From: UKL13-3 sp943369665
GTDB lineage: Bacteria > Bacteroidota > Bacteroidia > UKL13-3
DNA: 64,000 nucleotides
Direction: 5' to 3'
Assembly: GCA_943369665.1 (NCBI GenBank)
Contig: CALRNX020000005.1
Location: 142,881 to 206,880 of the forward strand
Notes under the pieces: model-generated
Seen by the model: the letters and a program-made list of their open reading frames with translations, nothing else
What the model was told of the DNA's origin: nothing
Database searches by the model: none
Made by a program: the position numbers and the translations under genes
In this document: piece after piece, positions 51,712 through 60,596 of the stretch
How positions within the stretch are numbered: the first letter of the stretch is position 1
How the letters are laid out: every line of letters starts with the position of its first letter

Positions 51712-51951
51712 ATGTCTGACGTAGCAGAAAGAGTAAAAAACATCATCATGGACAAACTTGGTGTTGAAGCAAGTGAAATTAACAACGAAGCTAATTTCAC
51801 AAACGATTTAGGTGCCGATTCTTTGGATACGGTTGAATTGATTATGGAGTTCGAAAAAGAATTCAATATCGCAATTCCAGACGACCAAGCAGAAAAGATT
51901 GGTACCGTTGGCCAAGCCATCTCTTACATAGAGCAAAACGTAAAAGGCTAA
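51712..51951 (+). CDS. acpP: Acyl carrier protein
   Basis: A 79-residue acidic protein. The phosphopantetheine site is Ser37 in LGADSLDTVELIMEFEKEF. It carries acyl chains through fatty-acid synthesis. It is 25 bases upstream of fabF and has an A/T-rich upstream region with TTTG and TTTATTTG elements, near the Bacteroidota promoter consensus. Confidence 0.97.
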   Translation: MSDVAERVKNIIMDKLGVEASEINNEANFTNDLGADSLDTVELIMEFEKEFNIAIPDDQAEKIGTVGQAISYIEQNVKG

Positions 51952-51976
51952 TCATAGCACTAAACAAAAAAATTGC

Positions 51977-53224
51977 ATGACATCCAGAAGAGTAGTTGTT
52001 ACGGGCCTTGGTGCTTTAACGCCCATTGGTAACAATGTTCAAGAGTACTGGAATGGTTTGTCAAATGGGGTGAGTGGGGCAGCTCCCATCACCCAATTTG
52101 ACACTTCCAAATTCAAAACAAAATTTGCCTGTGAAGTTAAAGGCTTCAATGTTGAAGACTTCATTGATCGTAAGGAAGCGCGTAAAATGGATCGTTTTAC
52201 CCATTTTGCCATGGTTACCTGCGATGAAGCAATAAAAGACTGCGGCCTTGATTTAGAAAAAGTCAACAAGTCTCGCGTTGGTGTAATTTGGGGTTCCGGA
52301 ATTGGTGGATTAACCAGTTTTTTTGCTGAGTCTGTTGATTATGCTCGCGGAGACGGAACGCCTCGGTTCTCTCCTTTTTTCATTACAAAAATGATCGCTG
52401 ATATCGCCTCGGGCCTTATCAGTATTAAATATGGTTTCGGTGGGCCAAACTATACCACTGTTTCAGCATGTGCATCATCCAACAATGCGATGATTGATGC
52501 TTATACCTACATTAAACTTGGCAAGTCAGACATTATCGTTACAGGTGGTTCAGAAGCTTGTGTGAACGAGCCGGCAATGGGTGGTTTCAGCAATATGAAA
52601 GCCCTGTCGGAACGAAACGATGATCCTCAAACAGCTTCACGTCCATTTGATAAAGACAGAGATGGGTTTGTTTTAGGCGAAGGTTCGGGTGCCATTATTC
52701 TTGAAGAATATGAACACGCAAAAGCGCGTGGTGCAAAAATATACTGTGAAGTTGTGGGCGCAGGCATGAGTGCCGATGCTTACCACATGACCGCTCCACA
52801 TCCGGAAGGACTTGGTGTGATCAATGTGTTAAACTGGGCGCTTGAAGATGCAGGAATGAAGCCTGAAGAAATTGATTATATCAATGTTCACGGGACTTCT
52901 ACTCCATTGGGGGATGTTGCCGAATTAAAAGCTATTACTGCGGTGTTTGGCGAACATGCATACAAACTCAACATCAGTTCATCAAAATCAATGACAGGTC
53001 ACTTATTGGGAGGAGCCGGTGCTATTGAAGCCATCGCCACTATTTTGGCAATGCAACACAATATCGTTCCTCCTACCATCAATCATTTTACTGATGATGA
53101 AAATATTGACCCGAAACTTAATCTTACTTTTAATAAAGCCCAGGCAAGACCAATTAATGCAGCATTAAGCAATACATTTGGTTTTGGAGGACATAATGCT
53201 ACCGTAATTTTCCGCAAACTCTAA
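51977..53224 (+). CDS. fabF: Beta-ketoacyl-ACP synthase II
   Basis: A 415-residue condensing enzyme: catalytic Cys165 (VSACASSNNAM), the first His in NVHGTSTPLGD and the second in MTGHLLGGAGA. It elongates acyl-ACP using malonyl-ACP. It lies between acpP and rnc in the usual Bacteroidota order. Confidence 0.96.
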   Translation: MTSRRVVVTGLGALTPIGNNVQEYWNGLSNGVSGAAPITQFDTSKFKTKFACEVKGFNVEDFIDRKEARKMDRFTHFAMVTCDEAIKDCGLDLEKVNKSRVGVIWGSGIGGLTSFFAESVDYARGDGTPRFSPFFITKMIADIASGLISIKYGFGGPNYTTVSACASSNNAMIDAYTYIKLGKSDIIVTGGSEACVNEPAMGGFSNMKALSERNDDPQTASRPFDKDRDGFVLGEGSGAIILEEYEHAKARGAKIYCEVVGAGMSADAYHMTAPHPEGLGVINVLNWALEDAGMKPEEIDYINVHGTSTPLGDVAELKAITAVFGEHAYKLNISSSKSMTGHLLGGAGAIEAIATILAMQHNIVPPTINHFTDDENIDPKLNLTFNKAQARPINAALSNTFGFGGHNATVIFRKL

Positions 53225-53234
53225 TTTTAGCGAT

Positions 53235-53972
53235 TTGATACGGTCCTTATTCTCCGCTTTTTATTTCTCTTATTTTTCCAAACACAAAACAGTATACCTT
53301 AAGGTTGCTAAAATTGCAGGATTCTTTCCCGTTAAATTTAGCTGTTACCTTCAGGCATTGCGACACCATTCGGTAAGTTCAACCATACACCAAAGCGGGG
53401 TAAGAGACAGCAACGAACGCCTCGAATACCTTGGCGATTCTGTTTTAAATACCATTGTGGCCGAAATGCTTTTTTCGCGCTTTCCGTTTAAAGATGAGGG
53501 CTTTTTAACAGAGATGCGTTCCAAAATTGTAAGCCGGGAAAGTCTCAACGATCTTGCACAAAAAATCGGGCTCAACGAAGTTGTTGTTTTTGATAAACGT
53601 GCGGTTGGCCAAAACTTAAAGGGAAGTATTTTTGGAAACGCATTAGAAGCTTTTATTGGTGCTATCTTTTTGGATAGAGGGTTTTATGGTGCTAAACATT
53701 TCGTGAAAACAAAAATTCTCACCCATTTGGATGTAGACAAACTAGAGTTTACGGAGAAAAACTTCAAGGGAAAGTTGATCGAGTGGACACAGAAAAACAA
53801 TAAAACAATTGACTTTGAAAGTGATGAAGAAATCTCCCGTAAGCAAAAAATATTCAAAGTACATGTTAAAATAGATGGCGAATCCTTTGGGTCTGCAGAA
53901 CACCTTTCAAAGAAAAAAGCAGAACAACTCGCTTCGGAAAAAGCTTGCGAAAAACTAAACCTTCAGCTTTAA
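53235..53972 (+). CDS. rnc: Ribonuclease III
   Basis: A 245-residue endonuclease for double-stranded RNA. The signature NERLEYLGDSVL (residues 60-71) and the second metal site GNALEAFIGAIFLDRG are present; the C-terminal 70 residues form the dsRNA-binding domain ending GSAEHLSKKKAEQLASEKA. It starts 10 bases after fabF. Its stop codon overlaps the stop of the convergent methyltransferase by 4 bases. Confidence 0.95.
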   Translation: MIRSLFSAFYFSYFSKHKTVYLKVAKIAGFFPVKFSCYLQALRHHSVSSTIHQSGVRDSNERLEYLGDSVLNTIVAEMLFSRFPFKDEGFLTEMRSKIVSRESLNDLAQKIGLNEVVVFDKRAVGQNLKGSIFGNALEAFIGAIFLDRGFYGAKHFVKTKILTHLDVDKLEFTEKNFKGKLIEWTQKNNKTIDFESDEEISRKQKIFKVHVKIDGESFGSAEHLSKKKAEQLASEKACEKLNLQL

Positions 53973-54748
53973 GCCTTTTTTCGCGCTACCACAAAAATAT
54001 CCCAGGTAAAATCCAGCCTGTCTTCTGTTAAGAAAAAGTCGCGGGTGGTTATTTTCATCGTGTCGTTATTTTCGCTCTTCAAATCCTTGCGCATCATGCT
54101 CGTTAAAAAATTATAGGGCGCCACCAACCAGCTGGCCGGTATCATTTTGTGCAATCCTAACGGATCCAACCTCAATATTTTTTTTGCCCAACGCGCATTG
54201 TCTTCGTAGTATTTATTTACTGCTTCATTCCCTTGCACCCCTTTTATCTCGAAAGCGTCAAACACTTTTCCCATTTCTGTTTTCATCTCATCAAATGTAT
54301 ATTCATGCACATGGAAAGGGTTGCGCGCAATGCTCATTTTAGCATTCGGGGTGGAACACAAAAACACACCCCCAGGTTTTAATACACGATGCACTTCTTT
54401 GATAAACTCAAGGCGAGGCTTAATATGCTCAATAAACTGAAAAGCCGTAATCACATCCATGCTTTCACTTTCCAGTGGCAATGGAGGCACACTGCTCGAC
54501 TTAAAGGTAAGGTTTGTCTTTGCTGCGTGTTTTAAGCGTGCTTCTGCAACGGTGGCTTCACTATAGTCAACTCCAACTGTTGATTGTGTGTAATCGGCCA
54601 AAAACTGTGTTCCATAGCCATCCGCGCATCCTATGTCGGCCGTGTTTTTTCCTTTTACAAAATCGCGTGCAAATTCATAGGCAAAAAAACATCTTTGTAC
54701 CGTTACGTTATTACTGTCTTCAAAACTTGGTCTTTCTCTGTCGTGCAT
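53969..54748 (-). CDS. Class I SAM-dependent methyltransferase
   Basis: A 259-residue protein. Motif I is TADIGCADGYGTQFLADY, motif II ends STVGVDYSEATV, and motif IV contains MDVITAFQFIEHIKPRLEF, then HRVLKPGGVFLCSTPN. The start is the ATG at 54748 (MHDRERPSFED); a longer frame runs over the DUF2461 gene and is a shadow. The substrate is unknown; such proteins often act on glycans or lipids. Confidence 0.87.
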   Translation of the reverse strand: MHDRERPSFEDSNNVTVQRCFFAYEFARDFVKGKNTADIGCADGYGTQFLADYTQSTVGVDYSEATVAEARLKHAAKTNLTFKSSSVPPLPLESESMDVITAFQFIEHIKPRLEFIKEVHRVLKPGGVFLCSTPNAKMSIARNPFHVHEYTFDEMKTEMGKVFDAFEIKGVQGNEAVNKYYEDNARWAKKILRLDPLGLHKMIPASWLVAPYNFLTSMMRKDLKSENNDTMKITTRDFFLTEDRLDFTWDIFVVARKKA

Positions 54749-54881
54749 TGCTTTTCGGTTGGTATGTGATTGGTTGATATCGAAGCCTCGTTTACCGGAT
54801 AAGATATTAAGATACTTTATCAACGCTTTGCGGCAAAAATAATCATTTGTATAACTTTGACTAATCAATAATAAATAGTTT

Positions 54882-55541
54882 ATGGATTTTAAACGCCTGC
54901 TCGATTTTTTAAATCGTTTATCAAAAGACAACACCAAAGAATGGTTTGATGCCAACAAAAAAGAATATGAAACCCTTCGCAAAGAATGGGTTGTTTTTGT
55001 TGGTGATTGTATTGCCGCCATTGGCTCGTTTGATAAGCGCTTTGCCGGTCTCGACCCAAAAAAATGTATTTTCAGAATCAACCGGGATATTCGTTTTTCG
55101 AAAGACAAATCGCCATACAAAAACAACTTCGGAATGAGCCTCAGCCTCAATGGTAAAAAAGATGAGTTCTGCGGCTATTATTTACACATTCAGCCCAATA
55201 ATTGTTTTATCGCTGGTGGTTCATACATGCCCATGCCCGATACATTGGCCAAAATAAGACAAGAGATCGATTACAATCTTCCGGCATTCGAAAAGATCGT
55301 GCTGGCCAAGGATTTCAAATCATTGTTTGGCGAAATTAGCGGAGAAAAGCTGGTACGCCCACCCAAAGGATACGAGGCCGAAAACCCGGCATTTGAATAC
55401 CTTAAATTAAAGGGTTTTATTGCCGAACGAAAAATAACCCAAAAAGAATTGACAGATCCTGCATTCATGAAAACGCTTACAGGAACCACAAAGTCTATAA
55501 AGCCTCTCATAGACTTCCTGGCGGCAGCTATTCAGCCCTAA
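54882..55541 (+). CDS. DUF2461 protein (TIGR02453 family)
   Basis: A 219-residue soluble protein with the family entry FLNRLSKDNTKEWFDANKKEYE, RINRDIRFSKDKSPYKNNFG and GYYLHIQPNNCFIAGG. The function is unknown. A hairpin (ACGCG/CGCGG, 55617-55653) in the downstream gap may terminate it. Confidence 0.88.
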   Translation: MDFKRLLDFLNRLSKDNTKEWFDANKKEYETLRKEWVVFVGDCIAAIGSFDKRFAGLDPKKCIFRINRDIRFSKDKSPYKNNFGMSLSLNGKKDEFCGYYLHIQPNNCFIAGGSYMPMPDTLAKIRQEIDYNLPAFEKIVLAKDFKSLFGEISGEKLVRPPKGYEAENPAFEYLKLKGFIAERKITQKELTDPAFMKTLTGTTKSIKPLIDFLAAAIQP

Positions 55542-55842
55542 TTGTTCCCTTCAAACAATTGTATTACACCTTGCTTTCTAAACAATAAAAAGCAAAAACC
55601 TCCACTTATTGTCGGATAAAAACGCGTTACATAAAAGGCGCGGTTTTCTTTTGCTATTCATCAAATCAGCCATAACATTGTGAAGCAATTATCTTTTTCA
55701 ATTGCCCAAGTTTGACATTAAAAAGTACCACGGTACTCAAGAAGCACATAGGGGTTAACGTGCAAAAGCCGTTGAACTATCTCACGATAGTTCGCGGCTT
55801 TTTCTTTTTAGTCTGCACAAAGACGAATGCATATATTGCCGC
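55542..55842 (+). ncRNA. Gap with orphan terminator; possible small RNA
   Basis: This 301-base stretch holds no coding frame of note. It contains an A/T-rich hairpin near 55617-55653 (ACGCG/CGCGG) that may end the DUF2461 gene, then a stronger terminator at 55764-55808: AAAAGCCG.TGAACTATC pairs with GATAGTTCGCGGCTTTT, followed by a T-rich run. The second terminator follows no visible gene, about 110 bases after the first hairpin, so an untranslated transcript of roughly 100 bases could end there. The RNA family is not recognised. Confidence 0.3.
55764..55808 (+). terminator. Strong intrinsic terminator
   Basis: A stem of about 17 base pairs (AAAAGCCGxTGAACTATC with GATAGTTCGCGGCTTTT) has a 4-base loop and T-rich tail. 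No coding gene ends just upstream, and the next gene starts 34 bases later. Confidence 0.8.
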
Positions 55843-56475
55843 ATGAATATTTCTTCCGCATTTATCTCTACCACCAAAACCGCACGTTATTTTACGCTGG
55901 GAGAGCTTACTTCCGATACCCGGGAAATATGGATCGTGCTGCATGGTTATGCTCAGCTAGCTGCCGATTTTATTAAACCATTTGAGGCCATTGCAACCTC
56001 AGAAAAGTTTATCATTGCCCCCGAGGGCCTAAATCGTTTTTATGCGAAAGGGTTTGGCGGTAAACCAGCCGCTTCCTGGATGACAAGCGAGTCCCGTGAA
56101 GAAGAAATCAAAGATTATATTAACTATTTAAATACCCTTTGCGAAACATTAGGATTGCAAACCCACAAAGCAAAAATTGTATTGCTGGGTTTCTCTCAGG
56201 GTGTTGCAACGGCCACACGATGGCTGCATAACACCTCTGTTCCCATTAGTAAACTGATTATTTATGCCGGAGAAGTTGCTTCCGAATTACAAAACCCTGT
56301 TTCTCCAGCGCTTTTGAATAGACCCATCATTTATGTAACCGGCTCAAACGACAAGCTTATTTCTCCTGAAAAATTAGCGTCAGTAAAGTCGTTTATGAAA
56401 ATCCTAAACGCAACGATCATTGAGTTTGAGGGTGGGCATGAGGTGAAGGCAGAAGTGCTATTGGGTTTGTTGTAG
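55843..56475 (+). CDS. Alpha/beta hydrolase esterase (phospholipase/carboxylesterase type)
   Basis: A 210-residue soluble enzyme of the carboxylesterase/YpfH-like group: oxyanion segment VLHGYAQLAADF, nucleophile Ser118 in LLGFSQGVA, acid in VTGSNDKL and His in FEGGHEV. Substrate is unknown. Confidence 0.88.
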   Translation: MNISSAFISTTKTARYFTLGELTSDTREIWIVLHGYAQLAADFIKPFEAIATSEKFIIAPEGLNRFYAKGFGGKPAASWMTSESREEEIKDYINYLNTLCETLGLQTHKAKIVLLGFSQGVATATRWLHNTSVPISKLIIYAGEVASELQNPVSPALLNRPIIYVTGSNDKLISPEKLASVKSFMKILNATIIEFEGGHEVKAEVLLGLL

Positions 56476-56495
56476 CTACGAATAAATCAACTTTT

Positions 56496-57422
56496 TTAAT
56501 ACGGTTTGCCGAGTTTTATTGAATAGGTAGAGTCTGTTTTTTCCGCATTGCAACCGTCCCAAAAGTATTTGACCTTGCTTTTCCAATAAATATCTTTCTC
56601 GTCTGATAATACCTCGTACTCTTTCTCTGTTTTTATAATCATGTCTTTTATTCCTGTCGAATCAGAAGGAAAAACATAAGATATTTCTTTATAGTAATCC
56701 CCTGCATTTTCAATATGTCCATTCTCCAGTTCAAACACTACTTTCCCGTCTTTAATAAAAAAAATATTGTCTCCATTCCAATATAAGCAAGCTGGATAAC
56801 CCGAGTACACAACCAACGTTCTATCTATTCCTTGTAAACCTTGATTGTTGCATAGTATTATCCCGAAATAACCGGAATACTCTTTTCCTGTAGTATCTCT
56901 TTCAAATTTGGGGTTGCTATAATTGGCAATTGGTGTAAACTTCTTTTCATAAATCAATTTATAGTTCTTAAGTATTTTTAACGAACAAACAAAGCTATCG
57001 TTATTAAAGCTTTCCAGATTTACCAGATAAATCATTTCTCCATCACGAATATGGGTACGTGCTAAAAACTGGGAAGGGATATAGCCAACATACCTTTTTC
57101 CGTTTAATGGAAACGCCACTTTACACCAATACCCATATATATTTTTAAACTTGCTTGGATAATAGTTGGGGAAATTGTTGAGCACCTCTAATATGCGTAT
57201 CGTATCTGTATAGCCTTTCGTCTGGCAAAAAACTTTTGACCGTGCATCCGGCCTTGAATATATTGTTATCTTGGAAGATACCGGAAAGTAATATTGTTCC
57301 TTTATAAATGGTAGCACATCATTATCTCCCCCTTCACAAAATGTGATGATATCTTTTTCATTTTGTGCAAAGAGCGCATTACAAACCCAAAAAAGTATAA
57401 CCCCTGTAATGACTCTTTTCAT
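56496..57422 (-). CDS. Exported SH3-like protein of unknown function
   Basis: A 308-residue protein with a signal peptide (about 1-19). Residues about 45-125 look like a bacterial SH3 domain (VSSKITIYSRPDARSKVFCQTKGYTDTIRILE ... YGYWCKVAFPLNGKRYVGYIPSQFLA). The rest is beta-rich with no known family. It follows pheS (minus) with an 18-base gap. Confidence 0.7.
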   Translation of the reverse strand: MKRVITGVILFWVCNALFAQNEKDIITFCEGGDNDVLPFIKEQYYFPVSSKITIYSRPDARSKVFCQTKGYTDTIRILEVLNNFPNYYPSKFKNIYGYWCKVAFPLNGKRYVGYIPSQFLARTHIRDGEMIYLVNLESFNNDSFVCSLKILKNYKLIYEKKFTPIANYSNPKFERDTTGKEYSGYFGIILCNNQGLQGIDRTLVVYSGYPACLYWNGDNIFFIKDGKVVFELENGHIENAGDYYKEISYVFPSDSTGIKDMIIKTEKEYEVLSDEKDIYWKSKVKYFWDGCNAEKTDSTYSIKLGKPY

Positions 57423-57440
57423 CTACTACAGTGACCTTTT

Positions 57441-58454
57441 TTATTCCCCCGCAAACTGCCCCAAAAACCGCACATCATTTGTGCTGAACATACGGAGATC
57501 TTTAACTTCATACAACAACATGGTAATGCGCTCAACGCCCATTCCAAAAGCAAATCCACTATATTCTTCCGGATCAATATTGTTTAACGACAACACATTC
57601 GGGTCCACCATTCCACAGCCTAAAATTTCTACCCATCCGGTGTGTTTGCAAACATTACAGCCGCTTCCGTGGCATATCATACATGAAATATCCATTTCAG
57701 CACTTGGTTCAGTAAATGGAAAATAACTTGGGCGGAAACGTACTTTAAAGTCTTGTCCGAACATCTCTTTCACAAACTCATAAAGTGTTTGTTTCAGATC
57801 AGCAAATGAAACATTCTTATCAATATAAACGGCATCAATTTGGTGGAAGAAACAATGTGCACGGGCCGATATGGCTTCATTTCTGTATACGCGACCAGGC
57901 ATTACTGCGCGCAGCGGAATTTTTTGCTGCTCCATCAGCCTTACCTGAACACTCGTACAATGCGTTCTCAATGAATAGTTTTTGTCAATGAAAAACGTGT
58001 CCTGCATGTCGCGGGCCGGGTGATTTTCAGGAAAATTCAAGGCTGAGAAATTGTGCCAGTCATCTTCTACTTCCGGGCCTTCGCTAATGGTAAATCCAAG
58101 TTTATTGAATATTTCCAATATTTTGTTTTGAACAATATTGAGGGGGTGGCGCGCGCCCAATCCGCTTGGTTCTCCCGGTAACGTTAAATCCTGGTTAATT
58201 TCTTTACTCGCGACTTTGCGGGAAAATTTTTTTTGAGCTTCGTCCAATTTTTCCTGGAGCGATACTTTAAGCTCATTCATTATTTTACCCACGTCTTTTT
58301 TCTCGGTATTGGGAATTTCTTTAAACTGCTCCATTAAATCGTTTAACAAACCCTTACGCGACAAATATTTTAACCTAAATTCTTCTGCATCTTCAGCTGA
58401 TTGCAGCAAAATTTCTTTAATTTCATGTAACACACTTTGTAACTTCTCTCTCAT
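57441..58454 (-). CDS. pheS: Phenylalanyl-tRNA synthetase alpha subunit
   Basis: A 337-residue class II synthetase subunit. N-terminal coiled-coil (about 1-85) and catalytic core with HPLNIVQNKILEIF, FSALNFPENHPARDMQDTFF (motif 1 region), VYRNEAISARAHCFFHQIDAVY (motif 2) and GFAFGMGVERITMLLY (motif 3). It also carries a Cys-rich insert (MICHGSGCNVCKHTGW). pheT is not in the window. Upstream lies the A/T-rich gap. Confidence 0.96.
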   Translation of the reverse strand: MREKLQSVLHEIKEILLQSAEDAEEFRLKYLSRKGLLNDLMEQFKEIPNTEKKDVGKIMNELKVSLQEKLDEAQKKFSRKVASKEINQDLTLPGEPSGLGARHPLNIVQNKILEIFNKLGFTISEGPEVEDDWHNFSALNFPENHPARDMQDTFFIDKNYSLRTHCTSVQVRLMEQQKIPLRAVMPGRVYRNEAISARAHCFFHQIDAVYIDKNVSFADLKQTLYEFVKEMFGQDFKVRFRPSYFPFTEPSAEMDISCMICHGSGCNVCKHTGWVEILGCGMVDPNVLSLNNIDPEEYSGFAFGMGVERITMLLYEVKDLRMFSTNDVRFLGQFAGE

Positions 58455-58979
58455 GTTATCTTTTTTCTTTCGTTCGAGGATTCAAAAGTAATTTTTTTAG
58501 TCAAACTGTTTTCACACCGAACTATGTATTAAAAAGTAATATATATAAATGTTATTATTAGTATATGCTGTGAATAGCTGTATAACTCATTTTTATTTTT
58601 TAGTTTATTTCGTATTCCATATTCAGTTAACAGTTAATTAACATACTAAAACCCTGACTATCTTGTATAATGAATCCTTTATACACAGTGTTGATAAGCC
58701 CTTCCAACATATTTTATGGGATAACTAAATTGTAAATTCAATGTTAATTATTGCCTCATAAGAATAGAATAACTGTTACTTAATCCACATCGTGTTTTTA
58801 GCTAAATGTAAATTGTTGCTAAATTCTAATAGAAACACACACTATCCACACTAATCCACATATTTATTAGGTTGCTTGAGTTTATCGGGTAATTAGGTTG
58901 GTAATATTGTTATAATTCAATGGTAATGTGTTAAGTATACTTCATTGCTTGACCAACTGAAAAAAACTAAACAACCTGA
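58455..58979. other. Candidate replication origin (oriC)
   Basis: A 525-base, very A/T-rich non-coding gap. DnaA-box-like sites: TTATACACA (58679-58687, exact match to TTATNCACA); TAATCCACA (58781-58789); CTATCCACA (58842-58850); TAATCCACA (58852-58860); and on the minus strand CTATTCACA (58577-58569) and TTATCAACA (58697-58689), all with one mismatch. The first site is exact. Nearby parS-like palindromes (63484, 63813) and mnmG favour an origin. It also must hold the pheS promoter. Not tested. Confidence 0.5.
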
Positions 58980-60593
58980 TTACTTAACAATAGCTCCAAT
59001 ATCTATTGTTTGTTCCAGATCCCAAAAAGCTCTTAAATTAAGGGTTTCCGTATAATAGAATACGTTTTCAGGTTGTGTTTTGGCATGATAATCACCATTA
59101 TCCCAATGCCCATTTTTATTCGAATCCTTAATAATTTTAAGCTTGTATTTAGCAGGAACCAAGTATTCCATATTTAGTGTTTCATCTTTCGTTAGAATAA
59201 ACGTTTTAAACACCTTGGTTTCATCTTCAGTGATCATTTGAATAATATATTGGTTGCCATCTTTTGGATGCGTAAAACTCAATATTAGAGTGCTATAATC
59301 CTTTAATCCTTTTGTTGTAAAATTTACTTTTTCCTTTTTAGCATATCCCCCGTAAATATCTAAAAATGTTGAGTCTTTAAATTCTAAACTATACTTGGTA
59401 CGTTCTTTTAATGGATAATAAAGCTTTAAATAATCTGATTGAGGAGCATAAAATACTTTGGGCGATATTATAGTGGAATCTTCTTTTAACTTCAGCATTG
59501 AAGTATCTAAAACAGCTTTATCCAAAGGTTGATTAAATGTTATGGTAAATGTATCATTCAACTCCAACTCCTTTTTAATGGTTGCTTCGAATTTTAACGG
59601 TTTTGCATTTTTCACCGGTTTGAGAAAAAAGTTTGTATCAGTTGTGGTTGTTTTATAGTTAAACCAGATACTATCCGTTTTAAAGCTAATGCTGAATAAA
59701 ATGAGGGTATCAATATTGTCTTTTCCGGGCTTATCCCATACAAAGTATTTTGAACTGTTTTTAGGTTTCACAGTTACGCTTGAAGGTTTATAAACAGCAA
59801 ACTTAAATATCCCGGTATTCCGGCCAATTGTATCAATCAGTCTATTTATCGGATAAGGATTTGGTTTAAATGAGAATAAGGTGTTTAATGAGAAGGTATC
59901 TATAGTATTTACCGGTGTATTAAGGAACCCAATAATCTCGTTTTTATCATATTTAAGGTTTTTATTATCATCCTTGAATACGATTAAATTAAATTGTTTT
60001 GGTGGTAAATTCTCAATTGAAAATACTCCCAATTCATTTGTCTTTGTAAAGTATAGAGGTTTATGCTTCATAATAGTGGAATCAGTAAAGCTATCTGTTG
60101 GATATAAGCAAACCAGCAATCCTTTTTCTACTTTATTATCGAAGGAATTTTTTATACTTCCGGTTATTTTTAATGAGTCGATGAATTGACCTGTTGTAAA
60201 CACATAACTGTAATTACTAAGTACCGCCCCTTCATGATTATCTGTAATACTATTACCAAAATTAAAGGTGTATGTGGTATTAGGTTTTACATTACCACGC
60301 ATTTCAATAACTACATTTTTCCCTTGTACTTCTATAATCGGTTTTTCTTCCAATGGGGGTGAAATAACAATTTGGTCATTGGCATCTTTCAACTGAATAT
60401 ATTCATCAAATTTGATGATTACTTTTTTATCCGTAAAAGAAGTGCTTTTATTGGGTGGGTTTTCTTTTAGTACAACAGGTGGCGTAGTATCCTTAGGACC
60501 ACCATTAGGCGCTACAATTTGAGCACAAGAAGCAAATAAAAGGCCTGTGAAGAGGCCTAGTTTTGTAAGTTCAAAATGGAAAGAATATTTCAA
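58980..60593 (-). CDS. Ig-like domain lipoprotein
   Basis: A 537-residue lipoprotein (lipobox LLFASC, Cys at about residue 23). Residues about 35-135 are an SbsA/Big-like Ig domain (TPPVVLKENPPNKSTSFTDKKVIIKFDEYIQLKD ... YTFNFGNSITDNHEG). A middle carboxypeptidase-regulatory-like section follows (ELGVFSIENLPPKQFNLIVFKDDNKNLKYDKNEII), then another Ig-like section. Widespread Bacteroidota family of unknown function. It is 3 bases upstream from the methyltransferase gene in transcription order. Confidence 0.85.
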   Translation of the reverse strand: MKYSFHFELTKLGLFTGLLFASCAQIVAPNGGPKDTTPPVVLKENPPNKSTSFTDKKVIIKFDEYIQLKDANDQIVISPPLEEKPIIEVQGKNVVIEMRGNVKPNTTYTFNFGNSITDNHEGAVLSNYSYVFTTGQFIDSLKITGSIKNSFDNKVEKGLLVCLYPTDSFTDSTIMKHKPLYFTKTNELGVFSIENLPPKQFNLIVFKDDNKNLKYDKNEIIGFLNTPVNTIDTFSLNTLFSFKPNPYPINRLIDTIGRNTGIFKFAVYKPSSVTVKPKNSSKYFVWDKPGKDNIDTLILFSISFKTDSIWFNYKTTTTDTNFFLKPVKNAKPLKFEATIKKELELNDTFTITFNQPLDKAVLDTSMLKLKEDSTIISPKVFYAPQSDYLKLYYPLKERTKYSLEFKDSTFLDIYGGYAKKEKVNFTTKGLKDYSTLILSFTHPKDGNQYIIQMITEDETKVFKTFILTKDETLNMEYLVPAKYKLKIIKDSNKNGHWDNGDYHAKTQPENVFYYTETLNLRAFWDLEQTIDIGAIVK

Positions 60594-60596
60594 AAT

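Noticed and set aside
54749..55150. Longer N-terminal reading of the methyltransferase at 53969
   Set aside because: The extension overlaps the DUF2461 gene on the other strand and lacks methyltransferase-like sequence; the ATG at 54748 begins a normal domain.
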